From contig NTJG01000009.1 in assembly GCA_002324875.1 (NCBI GenBank), positions 85,425 through 149,424 of the forward strand: DNA of 64,000 nt. Reading direction: 5' to 3'. Origin of the DNA: Lysobacteraceae bacterium NML93-0793. Its GTDB lineage: Bacteria > Pseudomonadota > Gammaproteobacteria > Xanthomonadales > Xanthomonadaceae. The notes under the pieces were generated by a model that saw only the letters and a program-made list of their open reading frames with translations, had not been told where the DNA came from and did not search any database. This document shows positions 55,013 to 64,000 of the stretch, piece by piece. Each line of letters starts with the position of its first letter. Positions within the stretch are counted from its first letter, which is position 1. Made by a program: the position numbers and the translations under genes.

Positions 55013-55102
55013 GCGCGGCCCGCCCGCCTTGCCGCGCCGCGCCCTGCCGCGTTGTCGCCCGTTCGCGTGCCGGCTCCTGTCTCCTGTCCAGCCACGGTCC
55101 CC

Positions 55103-56473
55103 ATGTCCGCAGCCAATCCCAAGGTCGGTTTCGTCAGTCTCGGCTGTCCGAAGGCGCTCGTCGATTCCGAACGCATCCTCACCCAGTTGCGGGTGGAGGG
55201 CTACGACATCGTGCCCAGCTACGACGATGCCGACGTCGTCGTGGTCAACACCTGCGGCTTCATCGACTCGGCGGTGACCGAATCGCTGGATGCGATCGGC
55301 GAGGCCATCGCCGAGAACGGCAAGGTCATCGTGACCGGGTGCCTCGGCAAGCGCGAAGAGGTGATCCGCGAGGCGCATCCGGGGGTGCTGTCGATCAGTG
55401 GCCCGCAGGATTACGGCTCGGTAATGCGGGCAGTCCATTCGGCGGCGCCGCAGCGGCACGATCCCTTCATCGATCTGGTGCCGCGGCGCGCGGCGGCCGA
55501 CGACATCGGCATCAAGCTCACGCCCAAGCATTACGCGTATCTCAAGATTTCCGAAGGCTGCAACCATCGCTGCAGCTTCTGCATCATCCCGTCGATGCGC
55601 GGCGATCTGGTCTCGCGCCCGGTCGACGAGGTGCTGCGCGAAGCGGAGAAGCTGGTACGCGGCGGCGTGCGCGAGCTGCTGGTGATCTCGCAGGACACGT
55701 CCGCCTACGGCGTCGACGTGCGCTACGCCGAGCGCACCTGGCGCGAGCGTCAGTACGCCACGCGCATGAAGGCGCTGTGCGAAGGCCTGTCCGAACTCGG
55801 CGTATGGACGCGCCTGCATTACGTGTACCCGTATCCGCACGTCGACGACATCATTCCGCTGATGACCGAGCGCCACGCCGACGGCATGCCGAAGCTGCTG
55901 CCGTATCTCGACGTGCCGCTGCAGCACGCCAGCCCGCGCGTGCTCAAGCTGATGAAGCGGCCCGGTGCGATCGACAAGACCCGTGAGCGCATCGCGCGCT
56001 GGCGCGAGATCTGCCCGGAGCTGACGATCCGCAGCACCTTCATCGTCGGCTTCCCCGGCGAGACCGAGGACGATTTCCAGCAGCTGCTGGATTTCCTCGA
56101 CGAGGCCCAGCTGGACCGTGTCGGCGCGTTCGCGTACTCGCCGGTCGAGGGCGCCACCGCGAACGCGCTGCCGGATCCGGTGCCCGAAGAGGTGAAGCAG
56201 GCGCGCCTCGCGCGCTTCATGGAGAAGCAGGCCGAGATCTCCACAGCGCGGCTCGAGGCCAAGGTCGGTACGGTGCAGACCTGCCTGGTCGATGTGGTCG
56301 ACGGCGAACTGGCGATCGCGCGCACGGCGGGCGACGCGCCCGAGATCGACGGTGTGGTGCAGATCCAGGACGGCCGCGACGCCGGCCTGCAGCCGGGCGA
56401 TTTCGTCGACGTGGCGATCATGGGCAGTGACGAGCACGATCTCTATGGCGAGGTCGACGAGGTGCTGGGATGA
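55103..56473 (+). CDS. rimO: Ribosomal protein S12 methylthiotransferase
   Basis: Radical-SAM methylthiotransferase acting on Asp88 of ribosomal protein S12. 456 residues: an N-terminal UPF0004 domain ([25 protein letters not shown]), the radical SAM motif [19 protein letters not shown], and a C-terminal TRAM domain. ATG at 55103 ([10 protein letters not shown]) is the family start. It overlaps the next gene by ATGA. Confidence 0.97.
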   Translation: MSAANPKVGFVSLGCPKALVDSERILTQLRVEGYDIVPSYDDADVVVVNTCGFIDSAVTESLDAIGEAIAENGKVIVTGCLGKREEVIREAHPGVLSISGPQDYGSVMRAVHSAAPQRHDPFIDLVPRRAAADDIGIKLTPKHYAYLKISEGCNHRCSFCIIPSMRGDLVSRPVDEVLREAEKLVRGGVRELLVISQDTSAYGVDVRYAERTWRERQYATRMKALCEGLSELGVWTRLHYVYPYPHVDDIIPLMTERHADGMPKLLPYLDVPLQHASPRVLKLMKRPGAIDKTRERIARWREICPELTIRSTFIVGFPGETEDDFQQLLDFLDEAQLDRVGAFAYSPVEGATANALPDPVPEEVKQARLARFMEKQAEISTARLEAKVGTVQTCLVDVVDGELAIARTAGDAPEIDGVVQIQDGRDAGLQPGDFVDVAIMGSDEHDLYGEVDEVLG

Positions 56474-56868
56474 GTCGCCGCGCGGCGGCACTGGCGTCGG
56501 CGCTCGCGCTCGCGCTGGTCGCGGGTGGTGCCAAGGCCGACGATCTCAGCGGGACCTATCGTCCGGCGGGCGACACGGGTTCGCTGCCGGCCGGCGCGCA
56601 GCTCACCGTGCGTGCCGAAGGCCGCGGCTGGCTGGCGATGTTCCAGGGCGAAGGGCTGGCGCTGCTGCCGCTCGCCGGCTTCGAACAGGCCGGGCTGTTC
56701 CCGGGCGTACCAGCGGCTGCCGGCCTGCGATGCGCATCGTCGGCGGCGTTCATTCTGTGCCGGGTCGCGCCGGGCACGGCACTGCCGGACAAGGGGTTCG
56801 TCTCGCAGACCGGCTGGTTCATGGCGTTCTCGGACCGGCAGATCTTCGACATGCAACGGGTCGACTGA
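56470..56868 (+). CDS. Hypothetical exported protein coupled to rimO
   Basis: A 132-residue protein with a signal peptide ([17 protein letters not shown], cleavage about residue 23). The mature part has two Cys (about residues 86 and 97) and no recognised domain (visible [35 protein letters not shown]). Its ATG overlaps the rimO stop (ATGA), so it is translated with rimO, though the meaning is unclear. Confidence 0.75.
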   Translation: MSRRAAALASALALALVAGGAKADDLSGTYRPAGDTGSLPAGAQLTVRAEGRGWLAMFQGEGLALLPLAGFEQAGLFPGVPAAAGLRCASSAAFILCRVAPGTALPDKGFVSQTGWFMAFSDRQIFDMQRVD

Positions 56869-56968
56869 TGTTGCCGCGGGCGCGCGACGGCGCGTTGGAC
56901 GTCGTACGCGACGCCCTGCAAGCCCCGGCCTGCAAGCGCGTTCGTAGCGACCCGCAGCGGGCGTGCCG

Positions 56969-57583
56969 TCAGGGCGGCGGGTCTCCGCTGGCACGGAACT
57001 CCGCGTCGACCGTGTCGAGGTAGGTCCAGACCGCCGATTCGATCGCATCGAGCGCGGCGATCGCACCGGGCAGCCGTTTTCGCCCGCCATCACCGCCGTC
57101 GTCGCGCATGCGCCCGGACGCGTTGTAGTCGACCAGGGATTGCCACGCCGGCAGGCGCGCGTCGACGGTGTCCAGCAGCGCCCGCAGCGCCGCGTCCGAC
57201 CGGGTGTCGCCAGGCAGCGCCAGGGCGGTGCCGGCCCGCGCTTCGAAATCGGGATCGAAATGATGCGTGTCGCTGCGCGCCTGCCAGAACGCACCCAGTC
57301 GGAACCGTTCGTCGTCCGCGGCGCGCGGACTGCGCGGCGGCGGACCCCGTTCGATCGGAAACCCGCGCAGACGCTGCGCGATGGCCGCATGGGCCTGCGC
57401 CTTCGGCGCCGATGCTTCGGCGGTGGGTAGCGCGCGTTCCGCGGAACGGGGCGCGGAGCGGGCGGCGCCATCTTCAGGCGCACGGTCTCCAGCGCAGGCC
57501 GACACACCGGCAAGCGCCAGCGCCGCGATTGCCACGCGCAGGCCGTGCGGCCAGCGCCGCGCCCCGAGCGCGCAGGCGGTCAC
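56969..57583 (-). CDS. Hypothetical lipoprotein downstream of greB
   Basis: A 204-residue protein that starts with GTG at 57583, overlapping the greB stop (GTGA). A hydrophobic segment [13 protein letters not shown] gives a lipobox-like Cys at about residue 30, followed by a low-complexity Ala/Pro/Arg region and a more regular C-terminal part ([33 protein letters not shown]). No family recognised. The coupling to greB supports a real gene. Confidence 0.65.
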   Translation of the reverse strand: MTACALGARRWPHGLRVAIAALALAGVSACAGDRAPEDGAARSAPRSAERALPTAEASAPKAQAHAAIAQRLRGFPIERGPPPRSPRAADDERFRLGAFWQARSDTHHFDPDFEARAGTALALPGDTRSDAALRALLDTVDARLPAWQSLVDYNASGRMRDDGGDGGRKRLPGAIAALDAIESAVWTYLDTVDAEFRASGDPPP

Positions 57584-58083
57584 CCGCCGTAGTCCACCGC
57601 CAGCACCGCGAACACGCGCCGTCCGCCGGGCAGTGCGACCGCGAACTCGTCGTCGACACGCTTCTTCAGCAGCGCGCGGGCCAGCGGCGAATCGATGCTG
57701 ATCCAGCCGAGCCGGGCATCCGTTTCGTCCGGGCCGACGATGCGGTAGCGGCTGCATTCGCCGCTGTCGACGTCTTCCAGCTCGACGTGGGCGCCGAAGA
57801 ACACCGCATCGGGATCGGACGGGGCGGTGTCGACCACGCGCAGCGCTTCCAGCCGCTTGCTGAGGTAGCGCACGCGGCGGTCGATCTCGCCCAGCTGCTT
57901 CTTTCGGTAGGTGTATTCGGCGTTCTCCGAACGGTCGCCCTCGGCCGCTGCCGCCGACAGTGCACGCACGACCTCGGGCCGGCGCACGCGCCACAGATCG
58001 TCGAGTTCGGCCTTCAGCCGCGCGTGGCCTTCGGGCGTGATCAGCGCGGTGCTCTTCTCGGCGGGCGGTCGCCAGCGGCTCAT
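57580..58083 (-). CDS. greB: Transcription elongation factor GreB
   Basis: Rescues backtracked RNA polymerase by stimulating transcript cleavage. 167 residues with coiled-coil N-terminal domain ([16 protein letters not shown]...[23 protein letters not shown]) containing the acidic DRSENAEY tip, and the C-terminal FKBP-like domain (VDDEFAV). The segment [16 protein letters not shown] matches GreB more than GreA. Start at 58083 (MSRWRPP) is the family start; upstream frame is rejected. Confidence 0.9.
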   Translation of the reverse strand: MSRWRPPAEKSTALITPEGHARLKAELDDLWRVRRPEVVRALSAAAAEGDRSENAEYTYRKKQLGEIDRRVRYLSKRLEALRVVDTAPSDPDAVFFGAHVELEDVDSGECSRYRIVGPDETDARLGWISIDSPLARALLKKRVDDEFAVALPGGRRVFAVLAVDYGG

Positions 58084-58192
58084 CGACGCTGCACCTGTCC
58101 GAGGTCCGGCGCGGACGCGGCCGGAGAGTGGTCGGCGGCGCGCAGTCCGCGCGGCACCCGCCGGCACGCACAGCAGGCCATTGGACAGATGT

Positions 58193-59686
58193 TCACTTCA
58201 GGCGGATCCCGCCGAGGATGTTGCGCATGATCCGGTTCGTGACCGTCCGCACGGCCTGCTTGCCGGCCGCCTGCACCGCGCCCTGGCGCCGGTTGGTGCC
58301 GAACAGGAACTCGTTGAGCTTCTGGCCCAGTCCGCCCTCCGGCGCATCCGCTGCCGCGCCGCGAGGGGCCTTCGAGGGCGGCGCGTCTTCGGCCGTGGCC
58401 TCGGTGCGTCTGGCCAGCAGCTCGGCTGCCGATTCGCGGTTGATCGCGGTGTCGTACTTCGCGCCCACCGGGCTGCCGGCGCGCACCGTCGCGCGCTCGG
58501 CATCGCTGATCGCGCCCATGCGGCAGCGCGGCGGCGCGATCAGCGTGCGCTCGACCGGCATCGGCACGCCTTTGTCCTGCAGCATCGACACCAGCGCCTC
58601 GCCGGTGCCCAGCGTGGCGATGTTGGCGGCGACATCGAGCGCGGGATTGGCGACGAAGGTCTGCGCGGCGGTGCGCACGGCCTTCTGGTCGCGCGGCGTG
58701 TAGGCGCGCAGGGCGTGCTGCACGCGGTTGCCGAGCTGGCCGAGCACGGCATCGGGCACGTCGTCTGGAAACTGCGAGCAGAAATACACGCCCACGCCCT
58801 TGGAGCGCACCAGCCGCACCACCTGTTCGATGCGCTGCTGCAGCGCCGCCGGCGCGTCGCCGAACAGCAGATGGGCCTCGTCGAAGACGAACACCAGTTT
58901 CGGCCGGTCGAGATCGCCGACCTCGGGCAAGGTTTCGTAGAACTGCGACAGCAGCCACAGCAGGAAGGTCGCGTACAGCCGTGGTTTGAGCACCAGGCGG
59001 TCGGCGGCGAGAATGCCGATGACGCCGCGGCCGTCGGTACGCGTGCGCATCAGGTCGGCGAGTTCGAGCGCCGGTTCGCCGAAGAATTGCGTGCCGCCGT
59101 CCTGCTCCAGGCGCAGCAGCGCACGCTGGATCGCGGCGATCGACGGCGCGCTGACCAGGCCGTATTCGGTCGAGACGGTCTTGCGCTCCTCGGCAACAAG
59201 GCCCAGCAGCGCACGCAGATCGTCGAGGTCGAGCAGCAGCAGACCGCGGTCGTCGGCGAGCTTGAACACGATGTCGAGCACGCCGGACTGGGTGTCGTTG
59301 AGTTCGAGGATGCGCGCCAGCAGCGTCGGCCCCATCTCGCTGACCGTCGTGCGCACCGGGTGGCCGGAGACGCCGAACAGGTCCCAGAACACGACCGGGC
59401 TGGCCTCGGGCGCATAACCGGCGACCCCGATCTCCGCCGCGCGCTGCAGCACGCGTTCGGAGGCCTCGCCCGGCACGGCGAGCCCGGCCACATCGCCTTT
59501 CACGTCGGCCATGAAGACCGGCACGCCGATCCGCGAAAACCCTTCGGCCAGGGTCATCAGCGTGACCGTCTTGCCCGTGCCGGTGGCACCGGCCACCAGG
59601 CCGTGGCGGTTGGCGAGCCGCGGCAGCAGATGCACCGGGCCTGCGTCCGCGGTGGTGACGGCCTTGCCGACGAGGATCGGATCCAT
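58193..59686 (-). CDS. HerA-like helicase (DUF853 ATPase)
   Basis: A 497-residue P-loop ATPase of the DUF853 (HerA/FtsK-like) type. Walker A is [21 protein letters not shown] near residue 30, motif B is [16 protein letters not shown] (about 220), and [18 protein letters not shown] is characteristic. Such proteins are broadly distributed, with a proposed DNA translocase function that is not firmly shown. No NurA nuclease gene adjoins it. ATG at 59686 chosen; a longer upstream frame is Arg-rich. Confidence 0.9.
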   Translation of the reverse strand: MDPILVGKAVTTADAGPVHLLPRLANRHGLVAGATGTGKTVTLMTLAEGFSRIGVPVFMADVKGDVAGLAVPGEASERVLQRAAEIGVAGYAPEASPVVFWDLFGVSGHPVRTTVSEMGPTLLARILELNDTQSGVLDIVFKLADDRGLLLLDLDDLRALLGLVAEERKTVSTEYGLVSAPSIAAIQRALLRLEQDGGTQFFGEPALELADLMRTRTDGRGVIGILAADRLVLKPRLYATFLLWLLSQFYETLPEVGDLDRPKLVFVFDEAHLLFGDAPAALQQRIEQVVRLVRSKGVGVYFCSQFPDDVPDAVLGQLGNRVQHALRAYTPRDQKAVRTAAQTFVANPALDVAANIATLGTGEALVSMLQDKGVPMPVERTLIAPPRCRMGAISDAERATVRAGSPVGAKYDTAINRESAAELLARRTEATAEDAPPSKAPRGAAADAPEGGLGQKLNEFLFGTNRRQGAVQAAGKQAVRTVTNRIMRNILGGIRLK

Positions 59687-59802
59687 GCGCGTGGTCCAGA
59701 AGAGGGATGGCGCGATTCTAGCGAGTGCGTGCTGCCACGCGCCTTGCCCCCTTTCGATGGCCGGGGCTACCCTGCGTGCCCCGTTCGCAGGACCCCGTGC
59801 CG

Positions 59803-61347
59803 ATGCCCCTGACTGCTTCCCTGATCGCCCGACTCGGTGCGTCCGCGCTCGTGCTGGCCCTCTGCAGCCACGCCACCGATGCGAACGCGCAGTCGCGCCG
59901 CGATCGGGAGGCCACCGAGGCACTGGAGCAACGCATGGTCGAGGCCGAGGCGCGCTACCGACAGGCGCTGGTGCAGATCGCCAACGACGATCCCGCGGGC
60001 CTGGATGCGAGCAATGCCGCGCTCGAGGACATGGAGGACGTGATCCTGGCCTGCGAGCGCCAGCGCGGCTGCGGCGTCTCGCAGTTGCTGACGAGCTACA
60101 AGCGCCTGCTCAAGGCCGACGCCGATGCACAGGCCGGGCAGGGCGCCGACGGTGGCGATCCCGTGCTGCTCGAAGAAGGCGCGCTGCCGACGGCCGATGT
60201 TCCCGCGGCCGCCAGCGCCGCCGCGCTGCTCACCGAGGACGAGCGGTTCAAGCGCATGGTCGAGCTCAATCCCGCGGTGCAGGCCTCGATTCGCCGCTGG
60301 CTCACCGACATGCGCGTATCGCTGATCACCAGCCACGAGAACTACCAGTACATGCGTCACCTGATGTCGCCGGCATTCAAGCGCAGCGGTCTGCCCGAGG
60401 CGCTGCTGTTCGGCATCCTGGCCAAGGAATCCAACGGCCGCGTGCATGCGCGCTCGCGCGCAGGCGCGGCCGGGCCGCTGCAGTTCATGCCCGCCACCGG
60501 GCGGCGTTTCGGCCTCGGGCCGGACGGCAGCGGCTTCGATACGCGCTACGACCCGCGCCTGGCCGCCGACGCGGCCGCGGTCTATCTCAACGAGCGCTTC
60601 GCCCAGCACGGCAACGAGATCGAATACTGGCTCGCCGCCTACAACGGCGGCGAAGGCCGCGCGTTGCGCATCTACCGCGAGGCCAATGGCCGCCGGTTCT
60701 GGGATCCGGACATCTACAACCAGTTCCCGGCCGAGACCAAGGACTATGTGCCGATGGTGATCGCGGCAGCCTGGCTGTACCTGCATCCCGAGGAATACGG
60801 CCTGAGTTTCCCGCGGGTGGATGCCCGCCCGGCGACCTTCACGCTGGAGCGTCCGGCGTCGGTCTACGAGCTGACGATCTGCCTCGGCAACGGCAACACC
60901 CGCGACGGCTACATGCGCGCGCTGCGCAATCTCAACCCCAGCTACGAAGCGGAGACGCTGATTCCGGCCGGCACCACGCTCAACGGCACGGTGCGCATGG
61001 CCGGTCTGTACCGGCAGTGGTGCGCGCGCGGCGCGCGGGCCGATCTGGCCGCGCAGCTGGTCAACAGCGATCCGCGTGCGGCGATCGTGCGCACCGGCGC
61101 GATCGAGGTGCTGCCGGCGAGCGGCGACGTGCCGCCGGCCGCGGTCGCACCGGCGCCCGCGGCCCCGCGTCCGCCGCAGACGGCGCCAGCGCGCACCCAC
61201 CGCGTCGCCCGCGGTGAGACCCTCGGCGCGATTTCGCAGCGCTACGGGTGCGAGGTCGCGACGCTGGCGCGCGCGAACAATCTGCGTGCGCCAGCCTATG
61301 CGCTGCGCCAGGGCCAGTCGCTGACGCTGGAAGGCTGCACGCGCTAG
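59803..61347 (+). CDS. Lytic transglycosylase with LysM (MltD-like)
   Basis: A 514-residue periplasmic enzyme that cleaves peptidoglycan. Signal peptide about 1-29 (ending ANAQ), an N-terminal helical region, the SLT domain with FGILAKESNG (catalytic Glu), SRAGAAGPLQFMPATG and NEIEYWLAAYNGGEGRA, and one C-terminal LysM (THRVARGETLGAISQRYG...LARANNL). ATG 59803 is preferred. Divergent from the HerA-like gene. Confidence 0.92.
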   Translation: MPLTASLIARLGASALVLALCSHATDANAQSRRDREATEALEQRMVEAEARYRQALVQIANDDPAGLDASNAALEDMEDVILACERQRGCGVSQLLTSYKRLLKADADAQAGQGADGGDPVLLEEGALPTADVPAAASAAALLTEDERFKRMVELNPAVQASIRRWLTDMRVSLITSHENYQYMRHLMSPAFKRSGLPEALLFGILAKESNGRVHARSRAGAAGPLQFMPATGRRFGLGPDGSGFDTRYDPRLAADAAAVYLNERFAQHGNEIEYWLAAYNGGEGRALRIYREANGRRFWDPDIYNQFPAETKDYVPMVIAAAWLYLHPEEYGLSFPRVDARPATFTLERPASVYELTICLGNGNTRDGYMRALRNLNPSYEAETLIPAGTTLNGTVRMAGLYRQWCARGARADLAAQLVNSDPRAAIVRTGAIEVLPASGDVPPAAVAPAPAAPRPPQTAPARTHRVARGETLGAISQRYGCEVATLARANNLRAPAYALRQGQSLTLEGCTR

Positions 61348-61859
61348 GGAAGCGCTGGACACCTGCGGTCATCCCCGCGAACGCGGGGATCCGGCGACTT
61401 CCGGCATTCGAGGGCCCAAGACGCTGGATGACCAGCGCAACGCACGGTTGTACGCAACGCCTGCATGACCCGCCGTTCGGCTGTCGAGCGCCCGCGGGGA
61501 TAACGGCAGTGCGTCAGACTTTCCTAGGCCGAAACGGCACGGTGCAGAGCGCGCGCCACGCGACCTCTCGTGCGCCATCCGTCGGCACCCGGTGCGCCGC
61601 GGCTGCGCTGGACGCACCGCGTCGCATCCGACGCGGCATTGCGAAACGCAGGCAGGACGGCTTCGCGCGTGCATCGACGCGCCGGCACGCTTAGCAGGGC
61701 GTGCCGAGCGCCATGCCGAGGGGTCTCCGGAGTGTGCTCAACGCAACGGAGTCCGGTGACAGGACCCGTTTCCTCGAACGCATCCGGAGCCGGCCGGCGA
61801 CCACGCCAACGCCTGGAACCGGCCACCGCCGCCGCGCAGCCGCGCGCGCCGGTGCGGCG
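61348..61859. other. 512-bp intergenic region with a palindromic repeat
   Basis: Non-coding, GC-rich space between the transglycosylase and psd genes, which converge here. It contains the palindrome at 61370-61391. The composition resembles other inter-operon spacers in the window (23670-24060, 53500-53800). No frame has coding traits. Confidence 0.5.
61370..61391. repeat. Palindromic repeat (tcatccccgcgaac type)
   Basis: The inverted repeat atccccgcg / cgcggggat with a 3-base loop (aac or similar), extended as tcatccccgcgaacgcgggg followed by atccggcgac, belongs to the widespread 'attcccgcgaaagcgggaat' class of proteobacterial intergenic palindromes. Only one copy is evident in this window. 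Confidence 0.6.
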
Positions 61860-62708
61860 TCAGCCCGTTGTGCGCCGGGCCAGCGCCTGACCGAGGCGCA
61901 CCGGCGATTCCGGGCGCAGCGACGGGTCGAGCTCGGCCACGCCGCGAGGCAGCAGCACGACGACGGTCGAGCCGTAGTTGAAGCGGGCCATCTCCTCGAA
62001 CCGCTGCAGCGTGATGCCCTGGCCGCGGTAGTCCTTGCGCTGGATGCGGTCGCCGTAGGCCGGAATTTCCTCGCCGCTCCAGACCGTTTCCACGCCCGAG
62101 ACCAGCAATGCGCCGACCATCACCTGGACCATCGGACCGAAATCGGTGTCGAAATGGCAGACCAGCCGCTCGTTGCGCGCGAACAGCCGCGGCACCTTCG
62201 CCACCGCCGCGGTGCCCACACTGAAGAGGCGGCCCGGCACGTGCACGGTTTCACGCAAGGTGCCGGTCCACGGCATGTGCACGCGGTGGTAGTCGCGTGG
62301 CGACAGATAGACGGTCGCGAAGCTGCCGTCGAGGAACGGCGCGGCGTCGGCTGCGTCGCCGAGCAGCTCGGCGACGGTGAACGACTGGCCTTTGGCCTGG
62401 AAGATGCGCCCGGCCTCGATCGGACCGCACTGGCTGATGTGGCCGTCGGCCGGCATCAGCAGCGTGCGCGGATCGGGATCGGGCACGCGCGCGCCTTCGC
62501 GCAGCGCACGGGTGAAGAAGGCGTTGAAGCTGGCGTAGGACGCAGGATCGGCATTCGCCGCTTCCGACAGGTCCACGCCGAACTTGCGCACCACGGTGTC
62601 GATCAGCCAGCGCCGGGTGCGCGGGTTCTGCGAATACGCCAGCCGCCGCGCCAGCGAGGACAGATAGCGGTGCGGCAGGGCGTAGGTCAGCGTGGTGACG
62701 AGGCTCAT
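61860..62708 (-). CDS. psd: Phosphatidylserine decarboxylase proenzyme
   Basis: Converts phosphatidylserine to phosphatidylethanolamine at the inner membrane and self-cleaves to form a pyruvoyl group. 282 residues with the [14 protein letters not shown] segment, VPADGHISQ(C)-like [24 protein letters not shown] and the cleavage motif at the C-terminus in YGSTVVV (GST). The ATG overlaps the sco stop (ATGA), so the two are coupled. Confidence 0.95.
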   Translation of the reverse strand: MSLVTTLTYALPHRYLSSLARRLAYSQNPRTRRWLIDTVVRKFGVDLSEAANADPASYASFNAFFTRALREGARVPDPDPRTLLMPADGHISQCGPIEAGRIFQAKGQSFTVAELLGDAADAAPFLDGSFATVYLSPRDYHRVHMPWTGTLRETVHVPGRLFSVGTAAVAKVPRLFARNERLVCHFDTDFGPMVQVMVGALLVSGVETVWSGEEIPAYGDRIQRKDYRGQGITLQRFEEMARFNYGSTVVVLLPRGVAELDPSLRPESPVRLGQALARRTTG

Positions 62709-63370
62709 GGGCGCGACTCCGCGGTCAGTCGGGCGAGGTCGGAAGCGATCGCCTCCGGCTGCGGTGTCTCGGCGTTGAGCACCCGGCCCGAGACCACGCC
62801 GGCCATGCGGCCCTGCGGGTCGAGCACCGCCAGCGACGCGCTGTGATCGATGGTGTAGGCGCCCTCGGGGGCGGCATCGTCGAGCGGCACGCGGGCGAAC
62901 ACCATCGACAGCGAACGGGTGAAGGCCTCCAGCGTGGGCACGTCGGCGGTCGCGGCCAACGTGTCGCGGTGGAAGGCATGGGCGTAGTCACCCAGGCGCT
63001 CGGGCGTGTCGCGCTCGGGATCGACGGAAACGAACAGCACGCGCGGACGGATCGCCTCGGGCAGCGCTTCCCACTGCCGCTGGGCCTGGGCCAGGTGCGT
63101 CAGTGTCATCGGGCAGATGTCCGGGCACTGGGTGAAGCCGATGAACACCAGCGTCCAGTGGCCGGCGAGTTCGCCGGGCAGCAACTGGGTGCCGTCGGAC
63201 TGCTGCAGCGCGAAGCCGGGAATCTCCCGCGGCTGCGGATACAGCTGCACGACCTCGAGTTCGGGTTGCGCGGCCACCGGTGCAGCGGCGAAGTAGCGCT
63301 GCGCCGCCAGCAGGCCGAGGCCGCCGGCCAGCGCGATGCAGAGAATGACGAGGGTGGTGCGGTTGAACAT
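62705..63370 (-). CDS. SCO1/SenC-family copper chaperone protein
   Basis: A 221-residue thioredoxin-fold protein with one N-terminal membrane anchor ([17 protein letters not shown]). The copper-binding FTQCPDICP (CxxxC) and conserved His in [10 protein letters not shown] are present, as in Sco proteins that help assemble the CuA site of cytochrome oxidase. Start at ATG 63370. Translationally coupled to psd downstream. It could also act in redox defence. Confidence 0.93.
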   Translation of the reverse strand: MFNRTTLVILCIALAGGLGLLAAQRYFAAAPVAAQPELEVVQLYPQPREIPGFALQQSDGTQLLPGELAGHWTLVFIGFTQCPDICPMTLTHLAQAQRQWEALPEAIRPRVLFVSVDPERDTPERLGDYAHAFHRDTLAATADVPTLEAFTRSLSMVFARVPLDDAAPEGAYTIDHSASLAVLDPQGRMAGVVSGRVLNAETPQPEAIASDLARLTAESRP

Positions 63371-63668
63371 CGTCGGTTCCGTGTCGAGTGCCACGCATGA
63401 TACCCGGCGTGCCGGCGCCGCCCGTGGCCCGGCGACCTCAGGCGCCAGGTAACGCGCGCCGGGGGCGGGCTGCTGAAGGCGGCGGGCTCGTCGCGCACCG
63501 GAGCGACGAGCCACGCCGACACGGCGCCTGGCCGCCGCGACGGGAGCGACACCGGGCCCCACGCTGTCATCGGCGGACGCGCACGCCGAGTCGGCGCGCG
63601 CGCGATACGCCGCGGCCGGGTCATACCGTGCGCACCCGGCCACATGCCCCGTAGGAGCAACTGTCTTC
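63371..63668. other. Spacer between sco and IS110-like element
   Basis: 298 bp of mostly GC-rich DNA with no gene recognised. The last part (about 63640-63668) becomes less GC-rich as the transposase end is reached, so the IS right boundary probably lies in it. No inverted terminal repeats were expected (IS110 lacks them). Confidence 0.45.
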
Positions 63669-64000
63669 TCACCCAGGCAGTGTTCTCCATTCAGTCCCGT
63701 CTCGGGCCATGGCATTGAGACGGATCAGAAGGACTCGCATGCAGGCGGTGACAGCGAGCTTGGCGCACTTGCCTTGCTGGCGCAGGCGCTGATAACGGGC
63801 GGTAAAGTCGGGTTGCTTGCGGATCACCGACCAGCAAGCCATATAGAGCACTCGACGGATCGAGGCCCGCCCACCGCGGATCCGACGCTTGCCCGAGTGC
63901 TGGCCGCTGTCGGCGTTGTACGGTGCCAGTCCCGCAAGCGCGGCGATCTGGCGCCGGTCCAGGCGGCCCAGTTCCGGCAGGTAGGCCAGGAGGCTGGCCG
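63669..64000 (-). mobile_element. IS110-family transposase, C-terminal part (runs off window)
   Basis: The minus frame from the window end to TGA at 63669 reads LAYLPELGRL, then QIAALAGLAPYNADSGQ, then GKRRIRGGRASIRRVLYMA, then the C-terminal tail ending RDGTEWRTLPG. This is the Transposase_20 (IS116/IS110/IS902) domain, with the characteristic RRVLYMA segment. The N-terminal DEDD domain lies outside the window, so completeness is unknown. The last 110 residues look intact. IS110 elements use a bridge RNA from their non-coding end to choose targets. Confidence 0.9.

Noticed and set aside
58193..59812. 633-codon plus frame opposite the HerA-like ATPase
   Set aside because: Antisense shadow; the opposite strand has intact Walker and DEAH-like motifs.

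Overview
The window is about 70% GC over most of its length. Its core gene order (pcnB-folK-panB-panC-panD-pgi, dapA-bamC, queG/nnr-tsaE-amiC-mutL) and a CopL-type copper leader gene point to the Gammaproteobacterial family Lysobacteraceae (Xanthomonadaceae), something like Luteimonas or Lysobacter. The genus is an inference from gene content and composition only.

Left third (1 to about 23.6 kb) is accessory DNA with visibly lower and patchier GC than the rest. It holds: (i) a copper/metal block on the minus strand, with copL leading into a partial multicopper oxidase copA (running off the window start) and a cation diffusion facilitator gene broken by a 5-bp tandem duplication; (ii) a 7.7-kb minus-strand gene for a 2,581-residue protein that carries a cold-shock-like domain, a DEDD exonuclease, a RecQ-like helicase and a complete UvrD-like helicase in one chain, translationally coupled to the 3' remnant of a DUF3883 (NO VEIN C-terminal) gene that has lost its 5' end; (iii) a plus-strand phage/ICE recombination module (DUF932 protein, YqaJ exonuclease, Gp3-like recombination directionality factor, two tiny membrane peptides, RadC) whose gene blocks are separated by strong hairpins; (iv) a DUF3987 ATPase on the minus strand; (v) a low-GC block with a small putative DNA-binding protein, an inovirus Gp2-like replication protein preceded by a possible 14-codon leader, a decayed OsmC gene and an unrecognised 407-residue protein; (vi) a tyrosine integrase that closes the island at about 23.5 kb.

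Right two thirds (about 23.7 to 63.4 kb) is dense housekeeping chromosome: nucleotide-sugar dehydrogenase, thiD with a coupled hydrolase, phoH, bcp, divergent gcvR/dapA-bamC, fdxA, tRNA-Glu(CTC), pcnB-folK-panB-(GFA)-panC-panD-pgi-acetyltransferase (folate and pantothenate/CoA supply plus central metabolism), queG facing nnr-tsaE-amiC-mutL, a lipoprotein and a TraB/GumN-like protein, an RnfB-like ferredoxin, metG, DUF2147, mrp, dcd, a HIT protein, dienelactone hydrolase, rimO, greB, a HerA-like ATPase, a lytic transglycosylase and psd-sco. Many genes overlap by ATGA/GTGA or similar, so small coupled operons are common. The window ends inside an IS110-family transposase.

The best candidate for something undescribed is the giant exonuclease-helicase with its coupled DUF3883 partner. 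The architecture suggests nucleic-acid processing, possibly anti-phage or anti-plasmid defence, but that role is inference.
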